29,563 bases of DNA from Proteiniclasticum sp043951855 (GCF_043951855.1 NZ_JBINJW010000033.1:1-29563); one strand, 5' to 3'; positions 1-8,348 are shown, numbered from the stretch's first letter. Numbers and translations are program-made. Notes: a model not told the origin generated them from the letters alone.

Positions 1-37
1 TCTCCATTGGTAAGAATAAACACAAATCATCAATATA

Positions 38-46
38 TGATATAAT
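38..46 (+). promoter_or_regulatory. Extended -10 promoter for the HelD-like gene
   Basis: The sequence TGaTATAAT is a consensus extended -10 element about 105 bases before the start codon at 152. No convincing -35 hexamer lies 16-18 bases upstream, which is tolerable for an extended -10 promoter. It implies an untranslated leader of roughly 100 bases with no clear structure. Confidence 0.5.
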
Positions 47-151
47 GAGAAGCTGAAAATGGATTTTGCGGAAACTGCTTGAACATCAGAAGCTATACTC
101 TACAAATCATATACCGGTTTTACACTTATATGGCAGAAGAAAGGATACTAC

Positions 152-2458
152 ATGACAATAAACACACAGAAAGATTTCAGACACGAAAAAAATAGATTGA
201 AGGAAACAAGGGATTATCTCGAGAAAACCCTTGAAATCATGGAAATCCGAAAAGGAAAGCATAATGAGGAGATCAAGGATGCCTATGTACATCTGGATCA
301 TACAGACAGCAGTCTGAGTTATTCCAACATCATGCTGCATACGGAGTTTCTGGATGATCTGGAGAAGAACTATGAACTTCTAAAATATTCCAGAAAAACA
401 CCATATTTCGCCCGTATCGATATCAGACAGAAAGACAAAGATCACAAGGAGGAGCTCTACATCGGTAAGGTGTCCCTCTATGAACCGGGCATGGAAACTC
501 CTCTTGTAGTGGACTGGAGAGCCCCCATCGCCAGTGTGTACTATGATGGAAGACTCGGTGAAACCGCCTATAAGGCTGGGAAATACGAGCATGTAGTGGA
601 TCTGTCCCTGAAAAGACAATACACCATAGAAGATGGTCAGCTGTCGGATTATATGGATGTGGATATCTCAACCTCAGACACCTTTCTTCAGGCATCTTTA
701 AACAGACATGCAGAGCAGAAGCTGAAGGACATCGTATCCACCATCCAGTCAGAGCAGAATCAGATCATCCGCGCTGATGTCCTAAAGCCTCTGGTGGTTC
801 AGGGCGCTGCCGGAAGCGGAAAGACCACCATCGCGCTGCACAGGATCGCGTATCTTCTTTATACCTATGCAGACATCTACTATCCGGAGCAGTTCATGAT
901 TCTGGCTCCCAATACGCTCTTTCTCGACTACATCTCCAGTGTCCTTCCTGAACTTGGTGCAAACCGTGTGCAGCAGACCACCTATGTAGATCTCATGAGC
1001 AAGGTCATCGGGAAGAAGATCCGAATCAGCGACACCAACGAGAAACTCAACACGCTCATAAGAACAGACGAGAATGCCATCAGCACAGAGGAAAAGAACC
1101 TGATGATCCACTCCTCCAGAATGAAGAACTCTCTGGAAATGAAAGAAGCACTGGACCGTTTTGCAGAGGATGCTGAAAAGGCTATGCTGCCGGAGGAAGA
1201 CCTGATGCTGGAGGATCATCTTCTCTATGCAAAAGAAGATCTTAAAGTGCTGTTTTTTGAGAACTATGCCTATCTTCCACTCTATAAGAGAGTCGACAGC
1301 ATAAGAAAATATCTTGCACCTACGGTGAGAACTAAGGTTAAGCACATTTTAAAAGATCTTAAGACAGACTACGATCGCAGAATCGATAACATCATGATGA
1401 ACGAAGATCCATCTGAAGAAAGACGGAAGAAGATCGGAACCCTTCGCGAAGAAAGAGAAGCACGGATCGAAGCTATTGAAAAAGGCGGCAGAACCGTAGT
1501 GAAAAAGTACATGTCTCTCTTTGCAAAGAAAGATCTCTTCGCATTCTATCAGGACCTTCTGCTTGAGCTGAAAATTTTCGCGCCGCAATTGTCTGAGGAA
1601 CTTTGTGACTACATAGCAGTAAAATCGGTTGAACACAAGGCGGCAAAAGTTCTGGAACTGGAAGACCTGGCTGCACTTGCCTATCTGAAGGAAAAACTCT
1701 TCGGTATGGATGAGGATCTGGACACGAAAATGGTATTCATCGATGAAGCACAGGACTTCAGTGATTTTCAGTTCTACGTACTGAGGCATCTGCTGAAGAC
1801 GGACAGATTCACAATTCTTGGAGACTTGTCTCAGGGAATCCATATGTATCGAGCCATCCATGACTGGTCCTATCTGAAGTCGGACCTGTTCGATGCAGAC
1901 GTCAATTACCTGACACTGGAGCAGAGTTATCGTACTACAATTGAAATCATGAAGGAAGCCAATTTCGTGCTGAGCCAATGCCCCATGGAAGGGCTGATTC
2001 CTGCAAAACCCGTGGTAAGACATGGAGAAAAGCCTGAAATCATCCATACAGATGACAGGAAAAAGTGGGTTGCTCACCTGCTTAGACTTCTGGAAAACTG
2101 GGAAAGCGCCGGCATGAACACCATGGCTGTCATCGCAAAGACATCAGAAGAGGCGAAAATCATCCACAAGGAGCTGAAGAGAACCGGAAAGCAGGATATT
2201 CTGCTTGTGGATGAGAAGACACAGCATTATGATCAGAACATCGTGGTGATTCCAGCCCATCTTTCCAAAGGACTGGAATTCGATGCAGTGATCATCGCCT
2301 CACTCATGGAGAAGTACAATCCAGCACCACTCGACACAAAGCTCATGTATGTAGCCATGACCAGAGCCATGCATAAAATGGCAGTGCTGGATCTCAACCA
2401 TTCCATCGGATTCTACAAAGGAGGTGCCCATGAAAAGGAAATGCAGCATCTGCAATAA
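152..2458 (+). CDS. helD: HelD-like UvrD/Rep-family ATPase (RNA polymerase recycling factor)
   Basis: The 768-residue product is a superfamily 1 helicase-like ATPase. The Walker A motif GAAGSGKT is at residues 218-225 and the Walker B/motif II DEAQDFS starts near residue 531. Later motifs include LGDLSQGI, LEQSYRTT and the C-terminal LSKGLEFDAV and YVAMTRAM. The first 80 or so residues are charged and predicted helical, matching the N-terminal coiled-coil arm that HelD proteins insert into the RNA polymerase secondary channel. Length is close to Bacillus HelD (about 770). In that family the protein removes stalled RNA polymerase from DNA using ATP; activity here is inferred. The ATG at 152 follows an AGAAAGGA ribosome site. 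Its 3' end overlaps the next gene by 29 bases, so the two are co-transcribed. A UvrD-like DNA helicase is the alternative, but the N-terminal arm favours HelD. Confidence 0.88.
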   Translation: MTINTQKDFRHEKNRLKETRDYLEKTLEIMEIRKGKHNEEIKDAYVHLDHTDSSLSYSNIMLHTEFLDDLEKNYELLKYSRKTPYFARIDIRQKDKDHKEELYIGKVSLYEPGMETPLVVDWRAPIASVYYDGRLGETAYKAGKYEHVVDLSLKRQYTIEDGQLSDYMDVDISTSDTFLQASLNRHAEQKLKDIVSTIQSEQNQIIRADVLKPLVVQGAAGSGKTTIALHRIAYLLYTYADIYYPEQFMILAPNTLFLDYISSVLPELGANRVQQTTYVDLMSKVIGKKIRISDTNEKLNTLIRTDENAISTEEKNLMIHSSRMKNSLEMKEALDRFAEDAEKAMLPEEDLMLEDHLLYAKEDLKVLFFENYAYLPLYKRVDSIRKYLAPTVRTKVKHILKDLKTDYDRRIDNIMMNEDPSEERRKKIGTLREEREARIEAIEKGGRTVVKKYMSLFAKKDLFAFYQDLLLELKIFAPQLSEELCDYIAVKSVEHKAAKVLELEDLAALAYLKEKLFGMDEDLDTKMVFIDEAQDFSDFQFYVLRHLLKTDRFTILGDLSQGIHMYRAIHDWSYLKSDLFDADVNYLTLEQSYRTTIEIMKEANFVLSQCPMEGLIPAKPVVRHGEKPEIIHTDDRKKWVAHLLRLLENWESAGMNTMAVIAKTSEEAKIIHKELKRTGKQDILLVDEKTQHYDQNIVVIPAHLSKGLEFDAVIIASLMEKYNPAPLDTKLMYVAMTRAMHKMAVLDLNHSIGFYKGGAHEKEMQHLQ

Positions 2459-3080
2459 CGAAACCTGGAGTTTCCACCATGATATTTTCAAGGTGGACTA
2501 CTTTGTCTGCGATCATTGCGATTTCATCTTCAAGGATCCTGAAGCACTCCTGTCAGAAGAAGAGGAACTTAAGATCTATGAAAGTCACGAAAACTCCATC
2601 GAAGACCTCACCTATGTGGCCTATTTCAGGAGATTTCTCGAGGAGGCTGTATTCCCTTTCTCCAAATCAGGAAAACAAGGTCTGGACTTCGGCAGTGGTC
2701 CTTCACCAGTCCTGGCCATGATTCTTGAAAGAGACTACGGTTACCACATGGATATCTATGATCTCTTCTACGCACCCAAAAAAATCTATGAGGGCAAGAC
2801 CTATGATCTGGTCACATGTACCGAAGTCATCGAACATCTGGAAGATCCTCTGGTTCATTTCCAGACCATGAAAGAAGCCATGAATGAAAACGGTATTCTG
2901 GCCATCATGACGCAATTCCACCAAAATGATGTGGAGCACTTCAGATCCTGGCACTATATGCGTGACCGCTCCCATATCGCCTTCTACAGAAGAAAGACCT
3001 TGGAGAAGATTGCAGAAATCATCGGACTTGAAATGATCTACTGCAATGACAAAAATTATGCCACGTTCAGAAGAAAATAA
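2430..3080 (+). CDS. Zinc-ribbon class I SAM-dependent methyltransferase
   Basis: The 216-residue product starts at ATG 2430. A GTG two codons upstream is less likely, because the AAAGGAGGTG ribosome site (2418-2426) fits the ATG with about five bases of spacing and overlaps that GTG. An N-terminal zinc-binding knuckle has Cys5, Cys8, Cys27 and Cys30. A Rossmann methyltransferase core follows, with SAM motif I LDFGSGPSP near residues 85-92 and the post-motif TCTEVIEHLEDP typical of UbiE/Methyltransf-23-like enzymes. Closing strands contain the FHQNDVEHFRSWHYMRDRSHIAFY segment seen in two parts. The substrate is unknown. The knuckle suggests RNA or protein binding, by analogy with zinc-containing rRNA methyltransferases. 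The 29-base overlap with the HelD-like gene points to an operon and possibly a role linked to transcription or RNA. Confidence 0.8.
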   Translation: MKRKCSICNNETWSFHHDIFKVDYFVCDHCDFIFKDPEALLSEEEELKIYESHENSIEDLTYVAYFRRFLEEAVFPFSKSGKQGLDFGSGPSPVLAMILERDYGYHMDIYDLFYAPKKIYEGKTYDLVTCTEVIEHLEDPLVHFQTMKEAMNENGILAIMTQFHQNDVEHFRSWHYMRDRSHIAFYRRKTLEKIAEIIGLEMIYCNDKNYATFRRK

Positions 3081-3090
3081 ATAACCTTAT

Positions 3091-3142
3091 GATAAAACCG
3101 AGAAGAAGTTCAGATGCCACTGAATTTCTCCTCGGTTTTATC
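3091..3142. terminator. Bidirectional terminator hairpin
   Basis: Arms at 3091-3113 and 3120-3142 pair over 23 positions with two imperfect pairs and a 6-base loop. The stem begins and ends with AT-rich GATAAAACC/GGTTTTATC, giving a T-run on either strand. It separates two converging genes, and its right edge lies one base from the stop codon of the minus-strand gene. Confidence 0.9.
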
Positions 3143-3143
3143 A

Positions 3144-4331
3144 TTATTTTTCCAGAGATACCTTTCTCCCGTTTAAGACTTCTGACAGTTTTGAAAGAAT
3201 CTCTTCCTGGGAAATTTCCTCATTCAGATGATACAGCATACGAATCACAAAGTCATCCTTCACGACCACCATTTCACGCTCGTTCACTACGTAAACCTCA
3301 TCCATTCCAGACACTGTAATCTTCTCCGGGTCGTCCATATTCAGACTGAAATAACCGCTTTCACTGAAGGCTTCCGCAAGATTTTTTCGAAGCTTCGCAT
3401 TTCTCACCTCATACACATCCTGATATAAAGAAGTGCTGCTGTAAACGGCATTACTGTACTCCACGGTCTTTACGACTTCTCCCCATATGGATTCTCTGCG
3501 TTTGTAGGAATCCACCATATAGTACGGTTTTTCACTGCCGTCTGCCTTCTCGATACCGAAGTCCTCCAGGGTCATATAGGGTCCATCCATAGCACTGGGG
3601 TCATTTTCTTTCTCCATGCTTGCAACCTCCAGGAGTCCCATAAGAAGGATTGCGGATACAGAGACAGCCATAATACGCTTAAACCAAGGCTTCAGTTTCT
3701 TTGCGAAAGGTCTGATTTCGCGAAAAGGGATCCCTTTTCTGAGCTTTGAAATATAGTGCTGACTGCTGTAGATTCCTAGGATGAGTTCACCTATTCCAAT
3801 GAAGAGAATGAGTGAAACCGCTAAGAAAAGCGAAGGAGTATCTATAAGCATAATATACAAATTATTACGGATCATCTGTATAAACCCTGACACGCTCTTT
3901 GCCTGGAAACTGGCAAAATTCATAAAAAATATAAACAGCCAAAGAATCAGTGTTGTGAAAATAGCCTTTATATCGCTTTTTCTCAGAATCTTCACAGTTT
4001 CAATCTGCTCTAGAGGCTCATAATAAAGCTCCGGTACATTCGCTTCCTTATCCGCAGAAAAAACATGGATGTACTTGTTCCCGCAGACATAGTTCCAGCC
4101 GGCATCCTCATAGACCGCCACCTGAACCTCGGAGATATTTCTATTCTCTTCTTTCTTGTAATCCACCACTTCTACACGATAAAGAAGCTCCTTTGGCTCA
4201 TCCACAAGGAATCTGCTGAGATAATCACCTCTCTTTTCCAGAAACAGCCCTTTTCGTGCTTTTTCCTCATAGAATTCTTCAATTTCAGATAGGGAAAATG
4301 AACTGGGATGAAAATAGTATTTCTTCTTCAT
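3144..4331 (-). CDS. DUF2812-type membrane protein, PadR-linked
   Basis: The 395-residue product has an N-terminal cytoplasmic domain (about 1-115) with the GWNYVCGNKYIHVF pattern characteristic of DUF2812 proteins. Three hydrophobic segments follow at about 121-141, 166-188 and 218-235, then a roughly 155-residue hydrophilic C-terminal domain of unknown type. DUF2812 genes usually sit directly after a PadR repressor, and that arrangement is present here. The ATG overlaps the PadR stop as ATGA, and a GGAGG site lies seven bases upstream. Function is unknown; a ligand- or stress-responsive membrane role is only inferred. The long C-terminal extension is larger than in many DUF2812 proteins of about 200 residues. 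Confidence 0.72.
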   Translation of the reverse strand: MKKKYYFHPSSFSLSEIEEFYEEKARKGLFLEKRGDYLSRFLVDEPKELLYRVEVVDYKKEENRNISEVQVAVYEDAGWNYVCGNKYIHVFSADKEANVPELYYEPLEQIETVKILRKSDIKAIFTTLILWLFIFFMNFASFQAKSVSGFIQMIRNNLYIMLIDTPSLFLAVSLILFIGIGELILGIYSSQHYISKLRKGIPFREIRPFAKKLKPWFKRIMAVSVSAILLMGLLEVASMEKENDPSAMDGPYMTLEDFGIEKADGSEKPYYMVDSYKRRESIWGEVVKTVEYSNAVYSSTSLYQDVYEVRNAKLRKNLAEAFSESGYFSLNMDDPEKITVSGMDEVYVVNEREMVVVKDDFVIRMLYHLNEEISQEEILSKLSEVLNGRKVSLEK

Positions 4332-4633
4332 GTGACATCCTCCAATATTTTACCGTCGATCACCTGATTCTTCAGCCGCTGATATTCGTCTTTCAGCGCT
4401 TCAATCCCCATTGCAGTGATATGATAGGTTTTTTTCCTGCCTTCTTCTTCCACCAGTTCGATGAGCCCTTCTTTGTTCATGCGAGTCAGGACGCCGTAGA
4501 GCGTTCCCGGACCAATGAGCAGCCTTCCCCGGGAAAGCTCCTTGATGCTCTGCATCATGCCATAGCCATGACTTGGATCAATAAGGGACAGCAGTATATA
4601 GAAAGTAGCTTCTGTCATTGGTGTAGCGCTCAT
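4328..4633 (-). CDS. PadR-family transcriptional regulator
   Basis: The 101-residue product is a compact winged-helix PadR protein with the family signatures HGYGMMQSI, GPGTLYGVLTRMNKEGLI and GRKKTYHITAMG, covering the recognition helix and wing. The start at 4633 is chosen because GAGGG lies six bases upstream and because family members begin just before the TEATFYILLSL helix. Upstream in-frame starts lack a ribosome site. PadR proteins repress their own operon and release DNA on binding a small molecule or stress signal. The operon with the DUF2812 gene overlaps by four bases, and the promoter carries a large palindrome that is the likely operator. Confidence 0.92.
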   Translation of the reverse strand: MSATPMTEATFYILLSLIDPSHGYGMMQSIKELSRGRLLIGPGTLYGVLTRMNKEGLIELVEEEGRKKTYHITAMGIEALKDEYQRLKNQVIDGKILEDVT

Positions 4634-4654
4634 CAAAAACCCTCTTTTCACATA

Positions 4655-4692
4655 ACTATTATGCATCTCGATATATCGTATGACATAATAGT
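4655..4692. promoter_or_regulatory. 38-bp imperfect palindrome, likely PadR operator
   Basis: The outer arms ACTATTATG (4655-4663) and CATAATAGT (4684-4692) are perfect inverted repeats. They share a centre with an inner perfect palindrome CGATATATCG (4669-4678). Overall 14 of 19 half-site positions match. It covers the -10 and start region of the padR promoter, which is the usual place for an autorepressor. Confidence 0.72.
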
Positions 4693-4716
4693 AAAATACA
4701 GAGCAATTTCTGTCAA
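4688..4716 (-). promoter_or_regulatory. Sigma-A-type promoter of padR-DUF2812 operon
   Basis: On the minus strand, TTGACA (4711-4716) and TACTAT (4688-4693) are separated by exactly 17 bases. The -10 overlaps the outer arm of the palindrome at 4655-4692. Confidence 0.78.
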
Positions 4717-4744
4717 CCACAAAAGGAAAAGAACTGATTCTTAT

Positions 4745-4780
4745 AAGAAAAGAACCGGATTTTTCTCCGGTTCTTTTCTT
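4745..4780 (-). terminator. Terminator downstream of the HtrA-type protease gene
   Basis: A perfect 14-bp stem (4745-4758 with 4767-4780) has an 8-base loop. The AAGAAAAGAACCGG arm pairs with a T-rich arm, so the RNA ends in a U-rich stretch on the minus strand. It lies 45 bases after the protease stop and before the padR promoter. Confidence 0.85.
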
Positions 4781-4824
4781 TGCCATCAGGCATCATTCTT
4801 TTAGGGGAAACTGTTTGAAGTGGT

Positions 4825-6228
4825 TTAGGGTCTTTCAATAAGGGTCAGTTTCAGATCCAGATACGCTCCTTCACGATAAACCTTCACTGTGACCACATCA
4901 CCTTTATTCTTGGAATTCTTGATTTTATTGATGTCCTGAACAGAGGTCACTTTCTGACCGTCGAATTCTGTGATGACATCTCCCACCATCATGGATGCAA
5001 GGTAGGCTGGTGTATTGTCCTGGACTTCCACCACAAGAACGCCTACAGGAATATCATTCTGCTCCGCTGTGGCTTCGTTGATTTCTCTTCCAGCTATGCC
5101 CACAAGAAGCTGAGCTTTGGAGAGTGCATCCAGATCATTGGTCAGTGTGTTGATCGGAATGGCAAATCCTATGCCTTCCACTTCCTGGCTGGCAATCTTT
5201 GCGGAGTTTATGCCGATGACTTCTCCTTTTGCGTTGATCAGCGGTCCACCGGAGTTTCCTCCGTTGATGGCTGCGTCCGTCTGGAAATAGTTGTACTCGC
5301 TGTTGCCGATGGCGACAGTTCTTTCAGTTGCGGAGATGATTCCTGAAGTAACGGATCCCGCAAACTCTTTGGACAGAGGATTTCCTATGGCAATGACGGA
5401 TTCGCCCACCACCACATTGTCAGAATCGCCAAGGGTGACAATACCCGGCACCTTCACATCTTCATCCATCTGAATCACTGCCAGGTCATTGCTGGCATCA
5501 TAGTTGACGACTTTTGCGGAAACTTCTTCACCGGTGTATAGAATCACGACGATTTCTTCTCCGCCCTCCACCACGTGATAATTTGTGGCGATGAGACCTT
5601 CTTCGCTGAGAATGAATCCGGTCCCGATGCTTTCATTATATCCTCCCTGAGGATTGAAGAAACCTGGTGCACCTGGAACCCTTACCGATACGGTCACAAC
5701 TGCTGGCTGAACCATGCTGACGATCTCAGGTACACTGAGCCCTTCTTCTCTCAGCTGTGGAGTCGAAATCTGAACAGGCTTTGCACCATCTGCACTTTCC
5801 TGAATAATTTCACCCAGCTTCGAGTTTTCGAAGAAGCTTGTACCCGGCAGCACATTGTATGCGCTGTATATACCGAGTGAGGTGCCAAGCAGTGTGAATA
5901 TAAGGGCTACAGCAATCATGGAAAGTCCAGAAAATCTTTTCTTTCTCTTCGTTCCATTGCCTCCGCTGTTTCCACCTTCGTAATGAGATGCTCCTCTGTA
6001 GACATAGGCATCCTCGTTTCTTGGATCACGCATGTCATTTACAGGCTCACTCACTTCTCTGGCATACTCCGGAACATTTCTGTAATCCTGCGTATCTTCC
6101 TTTTCATTCTCGTGATTCATGCTGTCTTGCGACGATACTTCCATTTCGTTTTCGTAATTCATGTTGACATCCTGGTATTTATTTTCTTCTCTATCCGGAT
6201 CTTGTCCGTATGGATCTTTATAGCTCAT
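4825..6228 (-). CDS. htrA: HtrA/DegP-type membrane-anchored serine protease
   Basis: The 467-residue product is a trypsin-like S1C protease. A 100-residue hydrophilic N-terminal cytoplasmic region rich in Asn, Asp and Glu precedes one transmembrane segment (about 102-123). The extracytoplasmic protease domain carries the triad His218 (NYHVV), Asp248 (ASNDLAV) and Ser326 (GGNSGGPL). One C-terminal PDZ domain spans about 380-465. The family degrades or refolds misfolded exported proteins and often responds to envelope stress. The start at 6228 is preferred over an upstream ATG because AAAGGAGG sits nine bases before it. The N-terminal region includes an imperfect duplication beginning MNYENEME and MNHENEKE. 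It is a single-gene transcript ended by the hairpin at 4745-4780. Confidence 0.93.
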   Translation of the reverse strand: MSYKDPYGQDPDREENKYQDVNMNYENEMEVSSQDSMNHENEKEDTQDYRNVPEYAREVSEPVNDMRDPRNEDAYVYRGASHYEGGNSGGNGTKRKKRFSGLSMIAVALIFTLLGTSLGIYSAYNVLPGTSFFENSKLGEIIQESADGAKPVQISTPQLREEGLSVPEIVSMVQPAVVTVSVRVPGAPGFFNPQGGYNESIGTGFILSEEGLIATNYHVVEGGEEIVVILYTGEEVSAKVVNYDASNDLAVIQMDEDVKVPGIVTLGDSDNVVVGESVIAIGNPLSKEFAGSVTSGIISATERTVAIGNSEYNYFQTDAAINGGNSGGPLINAKGEVIGINSAKIASQEVEGIGFAIPINTLTNDLDALSKAQLLVGIAGREINEATAEQNDIPVGVLVVEVQDNTPAYLASMMVGDVITEFDGQKVTSVQDINKIKNSKNKGDVVTVKVYREGAYLDLKLTLIERP

Positions 6229-6504
6229 GATGATTGTCCTCCTTTGTCTCTCTCTTGATGGTATTATCATACCCATTCAATGTTACAGAAAAGTGTCATG
6301 CAGAATAATTTTATACAAATTATTCCGATTTGTCTTAAGATCACGTCGCAGGAGCATTCTGCAGTGGGTACTCACATTTTACCTCAGAAAAAATAAAAAC
6401 AGCTGAAAAATCTTTCAAAGTGGTAATGGAAGCTGATGAAAATTTCCCTTCTATGAAATGAAAAGGATACCTTTTAAAATACACTGAAAATACACTTTTC
6501 GTTA

Positions 6505-6533
6505 TTGAATTAACAATGTCAGGGTGATATACT
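6505..6533 (+). promoter_or_regulatory. Promoter of the FMN/FAD lipoprotein reductase
   Basis: TTGAAT (6505-6510) and TATACT (6528-6533) are 17 bases apart, and TGa directly precedes the -10, giving an extended -10 element. The start codon is 33 bases downstream with a GGGAGG ribosome site at 6551-6556. Confidence 0.8.
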
Positions 6534-6544
6534 TCCATTGTCAA
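6510..6544. promoter_or_regulatory. Inverted repeat straddling the flavoprotein -10, candidate operator
   Basis: TTAACAATG (6510-6518) and CATTGTCAA (6536-6544) match at eight of nine positions as an inverted repeat with a 17-base spacer that contains the -10 element. This is consistent with a repressor site. The regulator is unknown. Confidence 0.5.
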
Positions 6545-6566
6545 ACAAAAGGGAGGAAATGAACAA

Positions 6567-8339
6567 ATGAAAAAAATGAAGAAATTATTCGCACTGGTTC
6601 TTATTTCCGTCATGGCGCTCAGCGCCTTCGGATGTGGAGCCAAGGAAGAAGCAGAAGAGACACCTTCAGCAGAAGGAATCTTCACTCCAGGTACTTATAC
6701 AGCGGAAGAGACCGGACATAACGGCCCCGTTAAAGTAACGGTCACTGTAACGGAAAACGAGATTGAGAAGATTGAAGTGGAAGCAGCGGATGAAACCCCT
6801 GCCATAGCAGCGCCTGCCATCGAAGGAATCATTGATGAGATTCTGGCAAGTCAGGGACTTGGTGTAGATGCCGTCACAGGCGCCACCGTGTCCTCCAATG
6901 CAGTCATTGCTGCAGTTACAGCTGCTCTGGGAGAAGCGGGTGCAGATATCGAAGCCCTGAAGAAAATCAAGGTGGAAAAAGAGAAAACAGAAGTATCCGA
7001 TAAAGAAGCGGACATCGTCATCATCGGTGCCGGTGGTGCAGGTATGAGCGCAGCGGTGGAAGCTGCAAGCGCGGGCAAGTCCGTAATCATCGTAGAGAAG
7101 ATGCCCATCGTCGGAGGAAACACCAACAGAGCCACAGGTGGAATCAACGCTTCAGAAACCAGTATTCAGGAAGCGGAAGGCATAGAAGACACAATCGATA
7201 CATTCTATGATGATACCTTCAAGGGTGGAAAAGAGGAAAACGATCCTGAGCTTTTGCGCGTCATGGTGGAAAACTCTTCCAGCGCAGTAGACTGGCTCAA
7301 TGAACTGGGTGCAGGTTTAACAAGAGTATCCTTATCCGGTGGAGCTACAAATCCCAGAATCCATACACCAGCTGATGGTTCCGCTGTTGGACCTGTGGTG
7401 GTTGAAGTTCTTCATAACAGGCTGAAGGAACTGGGCGTGGAAATTCTTATGGAAACCACTGCCACAAAGATCCTGGAAGAAGAGGGTCAGGCGACAGGAA
7501 TTGAAGCTGCAACCGTTGATGGAAGTACGTTTATGATCAAGGCCGGTGCGGTGATCATCGCAGCAGGTGGATTCGGAGCCAACAGTGATATGGTGGAAAG
7601 CTTCAGACCTGACCTGGTCGGTTTCTCCACCACCAACCATGCCGGTGCCACAGGAGACGGAATCGAGCTTGGACAAGCTGTAAATGCTGCTCTTGACGAC
7701 ATCGAGCATATTCAGATTCATCCGACCACAGACCCTGAATCCGGATATATGTTTACAGAAGGTCTGCGTGGTGATGGTGCCATTCTCATCAATGCAGAAG
7801 GAAAGAGATTCACCGATGAACTGCTCACAAGAGATGTGGTTTCAGCTAATATTCTGAAGCAGACAGGTGGCATCGCCTATCTTGTCACCAATGAGGAAAT
7901 GAAGGAAGAAAATGCTGCTCTGGCGGGTTACATCAAAAAGGGCTATGCTGTAGAATGTGAAACACTGAAGGATGTGGCAGAAGCCATCGGTGCTGAAGAA
8001 GCGGATGTCACCGAAACCATGTCCAAGTACCTGGATGCTGTGACATCCGGATCCGATGAAGAATTCGGAAGAACCCATCTTACACAGACTCTGGAAGAAG
8101 GACCTTACTATATCCTGAAGGTCACTCCAGGAATCCACCACACCATGGGTGGACTGAAGATCGATACAGAAACACATGTAATCAATGTAGATGGAGAAAT
8201 CATCAAGGGTCTCTATGCTGCAGGAGAAGTCACAGGAGGCGTTCACGGTGCAAACCGTATCGGTGGAAACGCCATGACAGACATCATTGTTTTTGGAAGA
8301 ATCGCAGGACAGATCGCAGTAGACGAACTAAGCAGATAA
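6567..8339 (+). CDS. Secreted FMN/FAD lipoprotein reductase, fumarate reductase family
   Basis: The 590-residue product has a lipoprotein-type signal peptide ending at Cys23 (SAFGC). An FMN-binding domain (about 36-125) contains DAVTGATVS, the ApbE flavinylation motif, with Thr107 the expected covalent FMN site. An FAD-binding-2 domain follows from about 147 (GAGGAGMSAA at 154-163). Residues matching the flavocytochrome c fumarate reductase active site are His385 (IQIHPT), Thr397/Glu398, the proton-donor Arg422 (LLTRD), His524/525 (GIHHTMGG) and Arg564 (GANRIGGNA). The family reduces a C=C bond of fumarate, urocanate or other acrylates outside the membrane. Listeria FrdA is the closest known arrangement I can name. 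Conserved His and Thr at the carboxylate pocket fit fumarate better than urocanate, but substrate remains open. There is no heme domain. It is monocistronic, with its own promoter and terminator; an ApbE transferase is not in the window. Confidence 0.88.
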   Translation: MKKMKKLFALVLISVMALSAFGCGAKEEAEETPSAEGIFTPGTYTAEETGHNGPVKVTVTVTENEIEKIEVEAADETPAIAAPAIEGIIDEILASQGLGVDAVTGATVSSNAVIAAVTAALGEAGADIEALKKIKVEKEKTEVSDKEADIVIIGAGGAGMSAAVEAASAGKSVIIVEKMPIVGGNTNRATGGINASETSIQEAEGIEDTIDTFYDDTFKGGKEENDPELLRVMVENSSSAVDWLNELGAGLTRVSLSGGATNPRIHTPADGSAVGPVVVEVLHNRLKELGVEILMETTATKILEEEGQATGIEAATVDGSTFMIKAGAVIIAAGGFGANSDMVESFRPDLVGFSTTNHAGATGDGIELGQAVNAALDDIEHIQIHPTTDPESGYMFTEGLRGDGAILINAEGKRFTDELLTRDVVSANILKQTGGIAYLVTNEEMKEENAALAGYIKKGYAVECETLKDVAEAIGAEEADVTETMSKYLDAVTSGSDEEFGRTHLTQTLEEGPYYILKVTPGIHHTMGGLKIDTETHVINVDGEIIKGLYAAGEVTGGVHGANRIGGNAMTDIIVFGRIAGQIAVDELSR

Positions 8340-8348
8340 TCAGCATCA

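Larger units (their letters stand above)
6229..6566. other. Divergent intergenic region between htrA and the flavoprotein gene
   Basis: This 338-base AT-rich region has no credible gene. It holds the flavoprotein promoter (6505-6533) and its overlapping dyad (6510-6544). It also holds a small inverted repeat ACAAAT/ATTTGT (6315-6333) that could be a regulatory site for either gene. For htrA, a TATGAT or GATAAT -10-like sequence lies near 6265-6275 on the minus strand, but no good -35 accompanies it. Confidence 0.6.

Noticed and set aside
6567..8339. Naming the flavoprotein urocanate reductase because of the hut genes nearby
   Set aside because: The pocket keeps the fumarate reductase-type His385 and Thr397, and the Tyr and Asp expected from Shewanella UrdA are not apparent. 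Substrate left open.
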